Assembly: GCF_900106995.1 (NCBI RefSeq)
Contig: NZ_FNOK01000009.1
Span: 62,001-126,000 of the forward strand
Reading direction: 5' to 3'
DNA from: Saccharopolyspora shandongensis
GTDB taxonomy: Bacteria > Actinomycetota > Actinomycetes > Mycobacteriales > Pseudonocardiaceae
DNA length: 64,000 bases
The position numbers and the translations under genes were made by a program. Shown piece after piece: positions 1-8,129 of the stretch. The notes beneath the pieces are model-generated. The model searched no databases and was not told the DNA's origin. It saw only the letters and a program-made list of their open reading frames with translations. How positions within the stretch are numbered: position 1 is the stretch's first letter; each line of letters opens with the position of its first letter.

Positions 1-111
1 CACGAGCATCGGCGGCGGGATCGCCCCGAGTGCGCGCGCGGAGACGTTCTCCACGCTGAACAGCGACCACCTGCTCGACGACGCTCCCGAGCCGACCTGC
101 GCGACGTGCAC
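1..111 (-). CDS. Unrecognised protein, N-terminal fragment cut by window edge
   Basis: A reading frame starts at a GTG at 111 on the minus strand and runs open off the left edge for 37 codons. An AGGAG stands 4 nt upstream of the GTG, and about 35 of the 37 codons end in G or C, the pattern of real genes in this window. The visible start reads VHVAQVGSGASSS and includes a proline stretch, IPPPM. I do not recognise the family. The gene diverges from the lipoprotein gene at 270. Confidence 0.5.
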   Translation of the reverse strand, partial: MHVAQVGSGASSSRWSLFSVENVSARALGAIPPPMLV

Positions 112-269
112 GATGCTCCTCTGCCTCCGCCAACCGCTTCCCGCTGCACGTTATCCCGCCACCGGCCGCGCCCGTCACCCGATTGTCAGGGCCCTCACCG
201 GGGCCTCACCCGGATCATGCGATGCTGACCCGGTCCAGCGACCACCGCGCCTGCCGACTAGGAGTACCC

Positions 270-1829
270 GTGCCGCGCACCACTCACCGGGTCGGGGCCG
301 CACTACTGCCGTTGCTGCTGCTGGTGGTCGCCGCGTGTTCGGCTGGACCGTCGGACCGGCCCGCGGTCGCCTACCACGACGGCGAGCAGCAGGTCGTCCC
401 CGCGCCGCAGCCGCCGAAACCGGCCCCCGTCCCGCCGCTGGGCTCCCCCGGCGACGACGCGCAGAGCTGGGAGGACTGCACCGACCAGACGCGCACGGAG
501 CTCGGCGGGCTGCCGCCGGGCATGACGTTCTCCTGCTCGCGGCTGATCAGCACGCTCGACGCCCCCGAAGCCCCGGAACGCGGCACCGCGCGCATCTCGC
601 TGATCCGCGCCGGTTCCGGCCACGTGCCGCTGGTGGTGCTGGGCGATGTCGGCGGCGAGCCGGGCACGACCTACGCGGCCCGGCTGGCCACGCAGCTGCC
701 GGCGGAACTGCGCAACACCTTCGACATCATCGGGATGGACCGGCGCGGCACCGGTGAATCTGATCCGGCCGACTGCGTGCCGCCCGCGCAGCGCGACGCG
801 ATCGTCGGCTTCGACCCGCGCGCCACCGACCGCGGCGCGCTGGACCGGCTGCTCGAATCGGTGCTCGCGGCGAGCCAGGAATGCCTGCTGGACCTCGACG
901 AGCGACTGCAGGCCTACGACACCTGGCGAACCGCCTCCGACCTGGAAGAACTCCGCCTGGAGCTGGGCGTGCCGCGGCTGCACGCGATCGGGCGGGGCGA
1001 AGCGGCGCGCCTGCTGACGACCTTCGCCGAGCGCTTCCCCGGATCGGTCGGCCGCCTGGTGCTCGACGGCGCGCCGGACCCGACCCGCGACGCCATCGGC
1101 CAAGCGGAATCGCAGGCGCAGAGCGCGGAGCAGGCCTTCGACGTGTTCGCCGCCGACTGCGTCAGCCGCGGCTGCCCGCTGGGCCCCGAGCCGCGCAAGG
1201 TGGTCGGCGATCTGGTCGAGCGCACCCGCGGCACGCCGCTACCGGCGCCGGGCACCTCGGTCGGCGCCGGCCGGGTGGTGCAGGCGATCCTGCTGGGTCT
1301 TTCCGACCGGGCCACCTGGCCCGCCCTCGCCGATGCGCTGGCCGCGGCCGATCGCGGCGACGGCGCCGGCCTCGCCTCGATCAGCGCGCCGCTGGTCGCC
1401 GACCAGGGCGTCAACCCGCCGTGGCTGGACGGCGACCTGATCACCAGCTGCAACGACACGACGGTGCGCGTGCCGCCGCAGCGCACCGGCGAGCTCGCGC
1501 TGGACTGGGTGAGCCGGTTCCCGCTGTTCGGCGGTGCCGCCGCTCAGCGGCTGGTGTGGTGCGGGTCGTGGCCGGTCCCGCAGCAGCCGCTGCCCTCGCC
1601 GCGCCGCCCGGACCTGCCGCCGATCCCGGTGATCAGCACCGCGAACGACCCGCAGCTGCTGGGTCTGGGCACCGATCACATGGCCGAGCAGATGCCGACC
1701 GGGGTGCTGCTGCGCTGGCAGGGCGCCGGGCACGGGGCCATCGGCAAGTCGCCGTGCATCACCGAGGCGGTCAGCCGGTTCCTGGTGCAGGGCACCGTGC
1801 CGACGGAAGGCATGGCCTGCCCGGGGTGA
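270..1829 (+). CDS. TAP-like alpha/beta-hydrolase-fold lipoprotein with a degenerate nucleophile elbow
   Basis: The 519-residue protein has a lipoprotein signal: a basic N-terminus, a leucine-rich core and the lipobox VVAAC with Cys23. It should therefore be anchored outside the membrane. The alpha/beta-hydrolase fold follows, with an oxyanion-side GMDRRGTGES motif and a C-terminal TAP-like domain ending in GAGHGAIG (candidate catalytic His). A paired cysteine lies in the TAP-like tail. The usual G-x-S-x-G elbow reads IGRGEA, with Gly243 where the serine should be, so peptidase activity is doubtful. I chose the GTG at 270 because AGGAG lies 5 nt upstream and the signal peptide starts there. 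An in-frame start at 183 would add 29 residues without a signal character. A pseudo-enzyme or scaffold role is possible. Confidence 0.85.
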   Translation: MPRTTHRVGAALLPLLLLVVAACSAGPSDRPAVAYHDGEQQVVPAPQPPKPAPVPPLGSPGDDAQSWEDCTDQTRTELGGLPPGMTFSCSRLISTLDAPEAPERGTARISLIRAGSGHVPLVVLGDVGGEPGTTYAARLATQLPAELRNTFDIIGMDRRGTGESDPADCVPPAQRDAIVGFDPRATDRGALDRLLESVLAASQECLLDLDERLQAYDTWRTASDLEELRLELGVPRLHAIGRGEAARLLTTFAERFPGSVGRLVLDGAPDPTRDAIGQAESQAQSAEQAFDVFAADCVSRGCPLGPEPRKVVGDLVERTRGTPLPAPGTSVGAGRVVQAILLGLSDRATWPALADALAAADRGDGAGLASISAPLVADQGVNPPWLDGDLITSCNDTTVRVPPQRTGELALDWVSRFPLFGGAAAQRLVWCGSWPVPQQPLPSPRRPDLPPIPVISTANDPQLLGLGTDHMAEQMPTGVLLRWQGAGHGAIGKSPCITEAVSRFLVQGTVPTEGMACPG

Positions 1830-1846
1830 TCCCGCAACACCCCGGG
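1820..1846. terminator. Hairpin between convergent genes
   Basis: A 9-bp perfect stem (CCCGGGGTG with CACCCCGGG) encloses a 9-nt loop and overlaps the stop codon of the upstream gene. It lies between the plus-strand lipoprotein and the minus-strand cysteine-rich peptide gene, so it could end transcription from both sides. There is no T-tract. Confidence 0.5.
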
Positions 1847-1860
1847 CCGACCCCTGCCGC

Positions 1861-1965
1861 TCAGCCGCAGCTGGAGCAGCAGCCGCAGGAAGGACCCGTG
1901 CAGCTGCCGCAGCAGCTGCAGCCACCCTTGGCTTGCGGTGCACGTTCGGCTTCGGTGCGGACCAT
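1861..1965 (-). CDS. 34-residue cysteine-rich peptide with two CxCCxxC motifs
   Basis: An ATG at 1965 is preceded by a perfect GGAGG (1971-1975) with 5-nt spacing, and the frame ends at TGA at 1861. The peptide has a polar, mildly charged N-terminal part of 15 residues (MVRTEAERAPQAKGG). A 19-residue tail follows that contains only Cys, Gly, Ser, Thr and Pro, including eight cysteines at 16, 18, 19, 22, 27, 29, 30 and 33. The tail is two exact CxCCxxC motifs joined by TGPS. No family is recognised. The composition suggests a metallothionein-like metal or copper binder, or a leader-plus-core peptide (the Gly-Gly at 14-15 could be a cleavage site). No modification enzyme or exporter lies nearby. 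The gene diverges from the P-loop kinase at 2174. Confidence 0.75.
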   Translation of the reverse strand: MVRTEAERAPQAKGGCSCCGSCTGPSCGCCSSCG

Positions 1966-2106
1966 CTTGGCCTCCCGCGTCGTGGCGAATACCAACGGTT
2001 GCGATGGTGCTCGCCGACGGAGCAACCGAGACACCGCCGGGCGAGGGAAACGCGTTGGGCCAACCCGCTGAACAGGACACATGAACGCATAGCGATCTGT
2101 AACCGG

Positions 2107-2121
2107 ATGCGAAATGCGCAT
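2107..2121. promoter_or_regulatory. Small palindrome in divergent intergenic region
   Basis: ATGCG and CGCAT arms flank a 5-nt centre, and another CGCAT lies at 2086-2090. The palindrome sits between the divergent cysteine-rich peptide gene and the kinase gene and could be a regulator site. The evidence is the sequence symmetry only. Confidence 0.25.
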
Positions 2122-2173
2122 GACGGCTGCGCCGACCGGGTGAGAAGATCCACTCCTCGCACCGGGAGGGAAC

Positions 2174-2716
2174 GTGTCCGACGAGCATCACCAGGCCGTC
2201 TTGCTGATCACCGGCATCCAGGCCGCCGGGAAGTCCACCATCGCCCAGGGCGTCGCCGAGGAGCTGCCGCGCTCGGTGCACCTGCGCGGCGACGCGTTCC
2301 GCCGAATGGTGGTCGGCGGCCGCGAGGAGATGTCCGCGCCGCCGTCCGACGAGGCGCTGCGCCAGTTGCGGTTGCGCCACCGGTTGACCGCGCAGGCCGC
2401 GGACACGTACTTCGCGGCGGGCTTCACCGTCGTCACGCAGGACGTGATCCTGGGCGAGCACCTGGCGGAAATGGCCGAGAACATCGGCAGCCGGCCGCTG
2501 CTCGTGGTCGTCCTCGCGCCGTCGACCGCGGCGATCGCAGAGCGCGAAGCAGGCCGCGGCAAGACCGCGTACGACAGCTGGGCGATCGCCGAGCTGAACA
2601 CCGTGCTGCACGAGCAGACGCCGCGCATCGGCCTGTGGCTGGACACCTCCGACCAGACCCCGGAGCAGACCGTCGCGGAGATCCTGGACCGAGCCTGGAC
2701 CGAAGCCGCGATCTGA
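2174..2716 (+). CDS. P-loop kinase of the zeta-toxin/chloramphenicol phosphotransferase type
   Basis: The 180-residue protein opens with a beta strand and the Walker A loop GIQAAGKST (about residues 14-22). A possible substrate-side motif LRGDAFRRMV and a lid-like segment with EREAGRGK around residue 120 follow. This is the layout of small AAA or zeta-toxin-like phosphotransferases that phosphorylate small molecules. The substrate cannot be told from sequence. The GTG start is supported by GGGAGG about 5 nt upstream. There is no antitoxin-like partner next to it, so a housekeeping or resistance kinase is as likely as a toxin. It converges on the DUF4389 gene with a 15-nt gap. Confidence 0.75.
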   Translation: MSDEHHQAVLLITGIQAAGKSTIAQGVAEELPRSVHLRGDAFRRMVVGGREEMSAPPSDEALRQLRLRHRLTAQAADTYFAAGFTVVTQDVILGEHLAEMAENIGSRPLLVVVLAPSTAAIAEREAGRGKTAYDSWAIAELNTVLHEQTPRIGLWLDTSDQTPEQTVAEILDRAWTEAAI

Positions 2717-2731
2717 TCCCGCCCCGAGTCG

Positions 2732-3502
2732 TCAGCGGTCGTAGTAGTAGCCCTGGTGCTCCGGCGGCTGGTACTGCGACTGCACGACGCCGTTGGTGAC
2801 CGAACCGATCACGCCGAGCACGATGAACACGACCAGCAGGACCCGACCGCCCTGGGACATCACCAGCGGGCGGGTGCCCGGCGACTGGCGCGGCGGGTTC
2901 TCCTCCGCGCGCGCGTCGCCGAACAGCTTCTTGGGGTAGGCGCCGGTCAGCAGGTAGAAGTAGGCGTTCGTGCGGTAGCTGTAGCGCAGCACCGCCGCGG
3001 AGGCGTCGAAGACCGGCCGCGGGTTGCGGCCCAGGACCAGCACGATCAGCCAGATGAAGAACGCCAGCACGCCGAAGCCGTGGGCGACGATCACGCTCAC
3101 GATCGCGGCCGGGATCACCAGGATGATCCGGAAGAACACCGCCCACCGGTTCAGCTCGCCGGGCCGGATGTCGGCCTGCACCGGGTAGTCCGGCTCGGGC
3201 ACCAGGAACGGCGGGTACTTGTCGACGAGCAGCATGTTCGACGCCACCACCCGGGCCTGGTAGCCGACGAACTGGCTCAGGAACCCGGCGATCCAGTCCG
3301 GCAGCCGCCCCAGGAACAGCGCGGCGAACCAGCCGACGATCACCACGACGGCGGCCGCGATGGACAGCAGCCAGAGCACGATGAAGTGCGGGATCAACAG
3401 CAGCAGTCGCAATAGGACGGTCCAGCGCCGCTGCCGCTCCGGGGGAACTACCTCCAGCTCCGGCAGGAACGGGCCGTTGGCCTCCGCGGGCTGGTCGCTC
3501 AT
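2732..3502 (-). CDS. DUF4389 family membrane protein
   Basis: The 256-residue protein contains two copies of a DUF4389-like unit, each a basic-aromatic lead (RRWTVLLRLLLLIPH and NRWAVFFRIILVIP) followed by long hydrophobic stretches (roughly residues 30-66 and 122-160). A further C-terminal transmembrane segment lies near 220-240, and the tail is Gln/Tyr-rich. It should be an integral membrane protein of unknown function. The second of two adjacent ATG codons (3502) lies 5 nt from a GGGAGG, so it is preferred over the one at 3505. Confidence 0.85.
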   Translation of the reverse strand: MSDQPAEANGPFLPELEVVPPERQRRWTVLLRLLLLIPHFIVLWLLSIAAAVVVIVGWFAALFLGRLPDWIAGFLSQFVGYQARVVASNMLLVDKYPPFLVPEPDYPVQADIRPGELNRWAVFFRIILVIPAAIVSVIVAHGFGVLAFFIWLIVLVLGRNPRPVFDASAAVLRYSYRTNAYFYLLTGAYPKKLFGDARAEENPPRQSPGTRPLVMSQGGRVLLVVFIVLGVIGSVTNGVVQSQYQPPEHQGYYYDR

Positions 3503-4032
3503 CATCGCCTCCCGAGTCCGGTGTGGAGCGCGGCGACTGTAACCACGTCACCCGGGCAGGGGCGGGATCCGGCTGGCGGCACGCGCTCCCGATCATCCGA
3601 TCCGGTGAACGGCAGGTGCGGCAGCTCACGTGCCGGCGCGCCAGGGCGTTTTCCCGGTGAGCAATTGATTCCGCAAGCCGGGAGGAGCTTCCACATGTAC
3701 GAGATCGGATACCTGTCAGGTCGCGTTGCCCAGGGATGGATTCGCCGTGGTGCCACGCCAGTGCCGAATCGCGGAGGTCCTGGCGAACCCGGCCGACCAA
3801 CGCATCGGCGCATGCATCGCGGACTGGATCATGTCCGGCGACGGGACGCGGAGCGGTCTTCGCATTGGCCCGTCCGCCACGAGCGCGCGCCTCCGCATGC
3901 GACGAGAACCGACCACTGTGGACGATGCGGGCCAAGTGGCGGACAGCCGGCTCGGTGGCCGACTCGTCCGAACGCGGCACGGTTCGGGAATAGCCGCCCG
4001 ACGGTGCCGCGATGAGGCGCTACGGTGGGGCC
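3503..4032. other. Intergenic stretch with no convincing gene
   Basis: This gap of about 530 bp lies between the divergent DUF4389 gene and the small membrane protein gene. Several frames are open, and one ATG near 3695 has a GGAGGAG upstream. None keeps the strong G/C third-position pattern of real genes here, and none resembles a known protein. It may hold promoters or the remains of a decayed gene. Confidence 0.5.
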
Positions 4033-4332
4033 GTGGAGCGCGGCGACCGGGATGAGGAGACCGAGCGCCTCGATGAGGATCTGCACGGGCTCGACCCGGA
4101 GGACCCCGAGGTGCAGGCCTTCGCTGCGCATCGCGACCGGATGCAGCGGCCGAATTCCGAGGCCACCGTGGAGGGCATGCTACGCGGCGTGGACGACTTC
4201 GCGCAGAGCGTGAACCGGGCGGACGGACACCGCAGGCTGGTGGCCGTCGGGGTGATCCTGCTGATCCTGCTCGGCGTGCTGTTCACGGTCTGGAACGCCG
4301 TCGCGTTCGTGTTCGGCACCTTCCTCGGCTGA
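4033..4332 (+). CDS. Small single-pass membrane protein, unknown function
   Basis: This protein of about 99 residues is strongly acidic over its first half (repeated Asp/Glu around DEETERLDEDLHGLDPED). It then has one hydrophobic segment (about residues 72-98, VAVGVILLILLGVLF onward) near the C-terminus, so it is probably tail-anchored with the acidic part in the cytoplasm. I prefer the GTG at 4033, though an ATG seven codons upstream at 4012 is possible. No clear ribosome-binding site separates them. No family is recognised with confidence. Confidence 0.65.
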   Translation: MERGDRDEETERLDEDLHGLDPEDPEVQAFAAHRDRMQRPNSEATVEGMLRGVDDFAQSVNRADGHRRLVAVGVILLILLGVLFTVWNAVAFVFGTFLG

Positions 4333-4384
4333 TCTGTCGGGGCCGTGGGGCATGCTCGACGCCTGTCGTCGAATCGGGGTACCT

Positions 4385-5464
4385 GTGATCGAGACCGACC
4401 GCGAGCGAGTCCTGGCCTACCGGCACGCCGTCCAGCAGTTGGACCGGTCCGCAGGCTCCGTAGAGGACCTCGGCGTGCTGCCGCTCGGCGTGCCGGACAC
4501 CCCGGCGGGCTCGGCGCTGCAGTCGGTGCGCACGCGGGTACCTGGAGCGGAGCTCCCGGACTCGGTAGTGCTCGCCTGGTCGGTGCGCGGCAGCGCACAC
4601 CTGCACCGCGCCGCGGACCTCGCGGAGCTGGCCGGCCGGCTCCACCCGATGTCGGACGCGGACGTGGTGGCCCGGATGCCGATCATGAAGTCGGTCGACG
4701 CCCCGCTCGCGGTGTTCGGCAAGGCGGTCGCGGCGATGCGGGAGCACTCGCTCGAACCGACGGATCGGGGCACGCTGAGCGCGGCGGTCACCCGCGACGT
4801 CCCGGAAGCCTCGGCGTGGTGCAAGGGCTGCGAATCGACCCACGTCTTCTACTCGCTGTACCTGCAATCCGGACTGGCGGCGGGCATCCGGCTCGTCCGC
4901 GCATCCGGGCGGCTGCGGATCACGGCGACCCCGGAGTGGCAAGTCCCGCAGCAGGCCGCCCGGACCGACGTCCTGATCAAAGACGTGCTGTGCCTACTCG
5001 GCCCGGGCTCGATCGCCGATGTCGCCGCGTTCCTCGGCACCAGCGCCACCGCGCTGCGGCCGGTCTGGCCGGCGGACCTCGTCGAGGTCTCGGTCGCCGG
5101 GAAGCAGTCGTGGTTCGTGCCGGACGCGGTCGCGGCGCTCGACTCGCCGCCGTCACCACGGGGCGTGCGGCTGCTGCCGACCGGCGACCCGTACCTGCAA
5201 GCCCGGGATCGCGCGGAGCTGCTGCCGGATCCCGCGCACCGCAAGGTCCTCTGGCGAGCGGTCGGCTCTCCCGGGGCGCTGCTCGCCCATGGCGAGATCA
5301 TCGGCACCTGGCGAGCCAGGAAGACGGGCAGCGAGCTCCAGGTGGACGTGACGGGCTTTCGCGCCCTGAGTGCCGCCGTCCGCGAGGAGGCGGAAACCGA
5401 GGCCCAGCAGCTGGCCGGGACCAGAGGCGCGAAGTCGGCCGCGGTGGCGTTCGACTCGATCTGA
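4385..5464 (+). CDS. Winged-helix DNA-binding protein of the YcaQ/AlkX (HTH_42) type
   Basis: The 359-residue protein has an N-terminal segment rich in Arg, Gln and His (ERVLAYRHAVQQLDR). Winged-helix-like segments lie in the middle, and a C-terminal block reads RLLPTGDPYLQARDR. Actinobacterial HTH_42 proteins, related to the DNA glycosylases YcaQ and AlkX, carry an equivalent P-x-D-P-x-L-x-x-R block. A role in repair of alkylated or cross-linked DNA is possible but inferred. The GTG at 4385 is preferred because GGGG lies 5 nt upstream. The ATG at 4352 is 11 codons further out and poorly spaced. Confidence 0.75.
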   Translation: MIETDRERVLAYRHAVQQLDRSAGSVEDLGVLPLGVPDTPAGSALQSVRTRVPGAELPDSVVLAWSVRGSAHLHRAADLAELAGRLHPMSDADVVARMPIMKSVDAPLAVFGKAVAAMREHSLEPTDRGTLSAAVTRDVPEASAWCKGCESTHVFYSLYLQSGLAAGIRLVRASGRLRITATPEWQVPQQAARTDVLIKDVLCLLGPGSIADVAAFLGTSATALRPVWPADLVEVSVAGKQSWFVPDAVAALDSPPSPRGVRLLPTGDPYLQARDRAELLPDPAHRKVLWRAVGSPGALLAHGEIIGTWRARKTGSELQVDVTGFRALSAAVREEAETEAQQLAGTRGAKSAAVAFDSI

Positions 5465-5509
5465 GACCGCGCCGATGCAGTTGATCTTCGCACGGATTAG
5501 CGTGGAGGC

Positions 5510-5929
5510 ATGGATCCGGTCGCAGGAACCCCGAAGGTCACCAAAACCGATCAGGAGTGGCGGGAACAGCTCAGCCCGAACGAGTACGCGGTGCTGCGCC
5601 AAGCCGCCACCGAGCCGGCCTGGCAGGGCGAGTACGTCGACACCAAGACGGTCGGGGTCTACGAGTGCCGCGGCTGCGGGGCCGAACTGTTCCGCAGCGA
5701 CACCAAGTTCGAATCGCACTGCGGCTGGCCGTCGTTCTACGACCCGACCGACAGCGACGCGGTGATCCTCCGCGAGGACCGGTCGCTCGGCATGGCGCGC
5801 GTCGAGGTCCTGTGCGCGGCCTGCCACGGCCACCTGGGCCACGTGTTCGAGGGCGAGGGCTACCCGACGCCCACCGACCAGCGCTACTGCATCAACTCGA
5901 TCGCCGTCCGCCTGGCCCCGGCGGAGTGA
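5510..5929 (+). CDS. msrB: Peptide-methionine (R)-S-oxide reductase
   Basis: The 139-residue protein is a complete MsrB. It reduces the R epimer of methionine sulfoxide in oxidised proteins, using thioredoxin. Zinc-binding CxxC pairs appear in YECRGCG and CAACHGHLGHVF. The HCGWPSF and RYCINS motifs are present, the latter holding the catalytic cysteine near residue 128. The start is an ATG with GGAGG immediately upstream. The protein should act in the cytoplasm. A strong hairpin follows the stop. Confidence 0.96.
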   Translation: MDPVAGTPKVTKTDQEWREQLSPNEYAVLRQAATEPAWQGEYVDTKTVGVYECRGCGAELFRSDTKFESHCGWPSFYDPTDSDAVILREDRSLGMARVEVLCAACHGHLGHVFEGEGYPTPTDQRYCINSIAVRLAPAE

Positions 5930-5946
5930 GCAGGCGCGAAACGAGT

Positions 5947-5985
5947 GAGGCGCGGCCCGGGCAGCGAGTGCCCGGGCCGCGCCTC
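5947..5985. terminator. Bidirectional terminator hairpin
   Basis: A 17-bp perfect inverted repeat with a 5-nt loop (GCGAG) lies between the convergent msrB and hemQ genes. It is very GC-rich, and its position suits termination from both directions. Confidence 0.85.
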
Positions 5986-5992
5986 ATCCAGC

Positions 5993-6688
5993 TCAGGGAA
6001 GGCGAGTGACCAGGTCGGGCACGTCGACGCGGTGACCGGTGTAGAACGGGATCTCCTCGCGGACGTGCAGGCGGGCCTCGGTGCCGCGCAGGTGGCGCAT
6101 CAGGTCCACGATCCGGTGCAGCTCGTCGGCCTCGAAGGCCAGGATCCACTCGTAGTCGCCCAGCGCGAAGGACGCCACCGTGTTCGCCCGGACGTCCGGG
6201 TAGTCGCGGGCTTCCTTGCCGTGGTCGGCCAGCATCGCGCGGCGCTCGTCGTCCGGCAGCAGGTACCACTCGTAGGAGCGCACGAACGGGTACACGCAGA
6301 TGTACTTGCGCGGCTCCTCGCCCGCCAGGAACGCGGGGATGTGGCTCTTGTTGAACTCGGCCGGGCGGTGCAGCGCGACGTTGCTCCACACCGGCTCGGA
6401 CGCCTGCCCCAGCGGGGTCTCCCGGCGGAACCCGGTGTAGGCCGCCTGCACTTCCTCGATCCGCTCGGAGTGCCACCAGATCATGAAGTCCGCGTCGGCG
6501 CGCAGCCCGGAGACGTCGTAGACGCCGCGAACCACGACGCCGGACTCGGCCAGCGAGTCCAGGTACTCCTGGGTCTGCTGCGCGGCCTTGGCCCGGTCCT
6601 CGGGCAGCGTGCCCTGCTCGACCCGGAAGACCGACCACATGGTGTAGCGGATGGTGTCGTTCAACTCGTTGTAGTTCAGCCGCGCCAT
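5993..6688 (-). CDS. hemQ: Coproheme decarboxylase (chlorite dismutase-like HemQ/ChdC)
   Basis: The 231-residue protein belongs to the Cld-like family and performs the last step of the coproporphyrin-dependent haem route, oxidative decarboxylation of coproheme to haem b. The motif [12 protein letters not shown] supplies the conserved tyrosine. [12 protein letters not shown] carries the haem-ligand histidine region, and SFALGDYEW is typical of the C-terminal half. It is the last gene of the hemE-hemY-hemQ operon, 4 nt after the hemY stop. It ends at a bidirectional terminator shared with msrB. Confidence 0.95.
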   Translation of the reverse strand: MARLNYNELNDTIRYTMWSVFRVEQGTLPEDRAKAAQQTQEYLDSLAESGVVVRGVYDVSGLRADADFMIWWHSERIEEVQAAYTGFRRETPLGQASEPVWSNVALHRPAEFNKSHIPAFLAGEEPRKYICVYPFVRSYEWYLLPDDERRAMLADHGKEARDYPDVRANTVASFALGDYEWILAFEADELHRIVDLMRHLRGTEARLHVREEIPFYTGHRVDVPDLVTRLP

Positions 6689-6692
6689 GCGT

Positions 6693-8129
6693 TCATGCTC
6701 CCACCTCGCGGCGACCGACCTGCAGCAGGTCCCGCGTGATATCGGTCGCTGCCGCGGTTCCGGTGGCGATGCACGCCGGAACGCCGACCCCGTGCAGCGC
6801 GGCGCCCGCGATCGCCAGCCCCGGCACCTCGGCCACGGCGCGCTCGATGTCGGCGACCAGGTCGAGGTGGCCCACGCCGTACTGCGGCAGCCCGCCGCCC
6901 CAGCGCGTCACGACGGAGTCCACCGGAGCCGCGGAGATCCCGGTCAGCTCCGCGAAGTCGGCCCGGACACGGCGCAGCACTTCGGCGTCGTCGAGCTGCA
7001 GCTCGGCGGTCTCGCCGAACCGCCCGACCGAGCCGCGCACCAGCAGCTCGCCCTCGGCGCCGCGCAGGTGCGGCCACTTCTTGCTGGAGAAGGTGAATGC
7101 CTTGGCGGTGAAGGGAGTTCCGTCCGCGTGCTGCTCGCCGCGCGCGATCAGCACGCCCGACGCCTCCGGCAGCCGCGCGTCGGGCGGCAGGGCGAGCCCG
7201 ACCACGATCGAGGACGACAGCTCCACCTCGGCCAGCTTCGCGGCCGCTACCGGAACGACGTCGCCGAGGAGCCGCCGAGCCGCTGGAGCGGGCACCGCGA
7301 GCACCACGGCGTCGACGTCCAGGAACTCGGGACTGGGCGCGGCACCGATCTCCAGGCGCCAGCCCTGCTCCGCCCGTGTCAGCCGCCGCACCGGAAGTCC
7401 CAGCCGTACCTCGGCGCCGGCGGCGATCAGCAGCCGGTCGACCAGCTCCCGGTAGCCGTAGCGGAACGCGCCGAAAACCGGCGGCTTCGGCGCATCCGCC
7501 GGTTTCGGCGCGGGCAGCGCCGAAACCGCGGCAGCGATGATCGACTCCGCTCCGGCATCGAGCGCTGCGGCCAGCGCCGGGATCGTGGCCCGCAGACCGA
7601 GCCGGTCGGCATCGCCCGCGTAGACCCCACCGAGCAACGGTTCGACGAGGCGGTCGACGACCTCGTCACCCATTCGCCCGCGCAGGAGCTCGCCCACCGA
7701 GATGTCGGCGCCGCCGAGCCGGACCGGCGGCAGCTCCGCCTCTGCCCGGACCGCGGCCACTCCCGCCGGGGAAAGCACGTCCTGCACCGCTTCCGGCGAA
7801 GCCGGGACGCCCATCACGGTTCCGCCGGGCAACCGGCAGGTCCGGCCCCCGGCGCGCACCGTCGCGGACACCGCGCCCGGGTGCACGACCTCTTCCGGCA
7901 CGCCGAGCTCCTCGGCCAGCTGCCGGACCTCCGGACGCCGGTCGAGGAACGCCTCCGCCCCGACGTCGTAGCGGCAACCGGCGAGCTCGACGGTGTGGAG
8001 CTTGCCGCCGAGCCGCTCACCCTGCTCGAGGAGCACGATCTCGGCGTCCGGCCCCAGCTCGCGGCGGAGCCGGTAGGCGGCGACGAGGCCGGCGATGCCG
8101 CCGCCGACGACTGCGACCCGGCGCGTCAT
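6693..8129 (-). CDS. hemY: Coproporphyrinogen III / protoporphyrinogen oxidase
   Basis: The 478-residue flavoprotein starts with the FAD-binding motif [11 protein letters not shown], then [10 protein letters not shown], both typical of HemY. It ends with the FAD-side sequence [16 protein letters not shown]. Next to hemQ it most likely oxidises coproporphyrinogen III to coproporphyrin III. The ATG overlaps the hemE stop by one base (TGATG), so translation is probably coupled. Length matches the family. Confidence 0.95.
   Translation of the reverse strand: MTRRVAVVGGGIAGLVAAYRLRRELGPDAEIVLLEQGERLGGKLHTVELAGCRYDVGAEAFLDRRPEVRQLAEELGVPEEVVHPGAVSATVRAGGRTCRLPGGTVMGVPASPEAVQDVLSPAGVAAVRAEAELPPVRLGGADISVGELLRGRMGDEVVDRLVEPLLGGVYAGDADRLGLRATIPALAAALDAGAESIIAAAVSALPAPKPADAPKPPVFGAFRYGYRELVDRLLIAAGAEVRLGLPVRRLTRAEQGWRLEIGAAPSPEFLDVDAVVLAVPAPAARRLLGDVVPVAAAKLAEVELSSSIVVGLALPPDARLPEASGVLIARGEQHADGTPFTAKAFTFSSKKWPHLRGAEGELLVRGSVGRFGETAELQLDDAEVLRRVRADFAELTGISAAPVDSVVTRWGGGLPQYGVGHLDLVADIERAVAEVPGLAIAGAALHGVGVPACIATGTAAATDITRDLLQVGRREVGA

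Noticed and set aside
1861..1965. Cysteine-rich peptide as part of a lanthipeptide or other RiPP cluster
   Set aside because: No synthetase, radical SAM enzyme, protease or transporter lies within several kb, so it is kept as a single gene of unknown role.
3521..4015. Open frame in the gap between the DUF4389 gene and the small membrane protein gene
   Set aside because: It has no family likeness and weak codon bias, and it overlaps other open frames in all phases.
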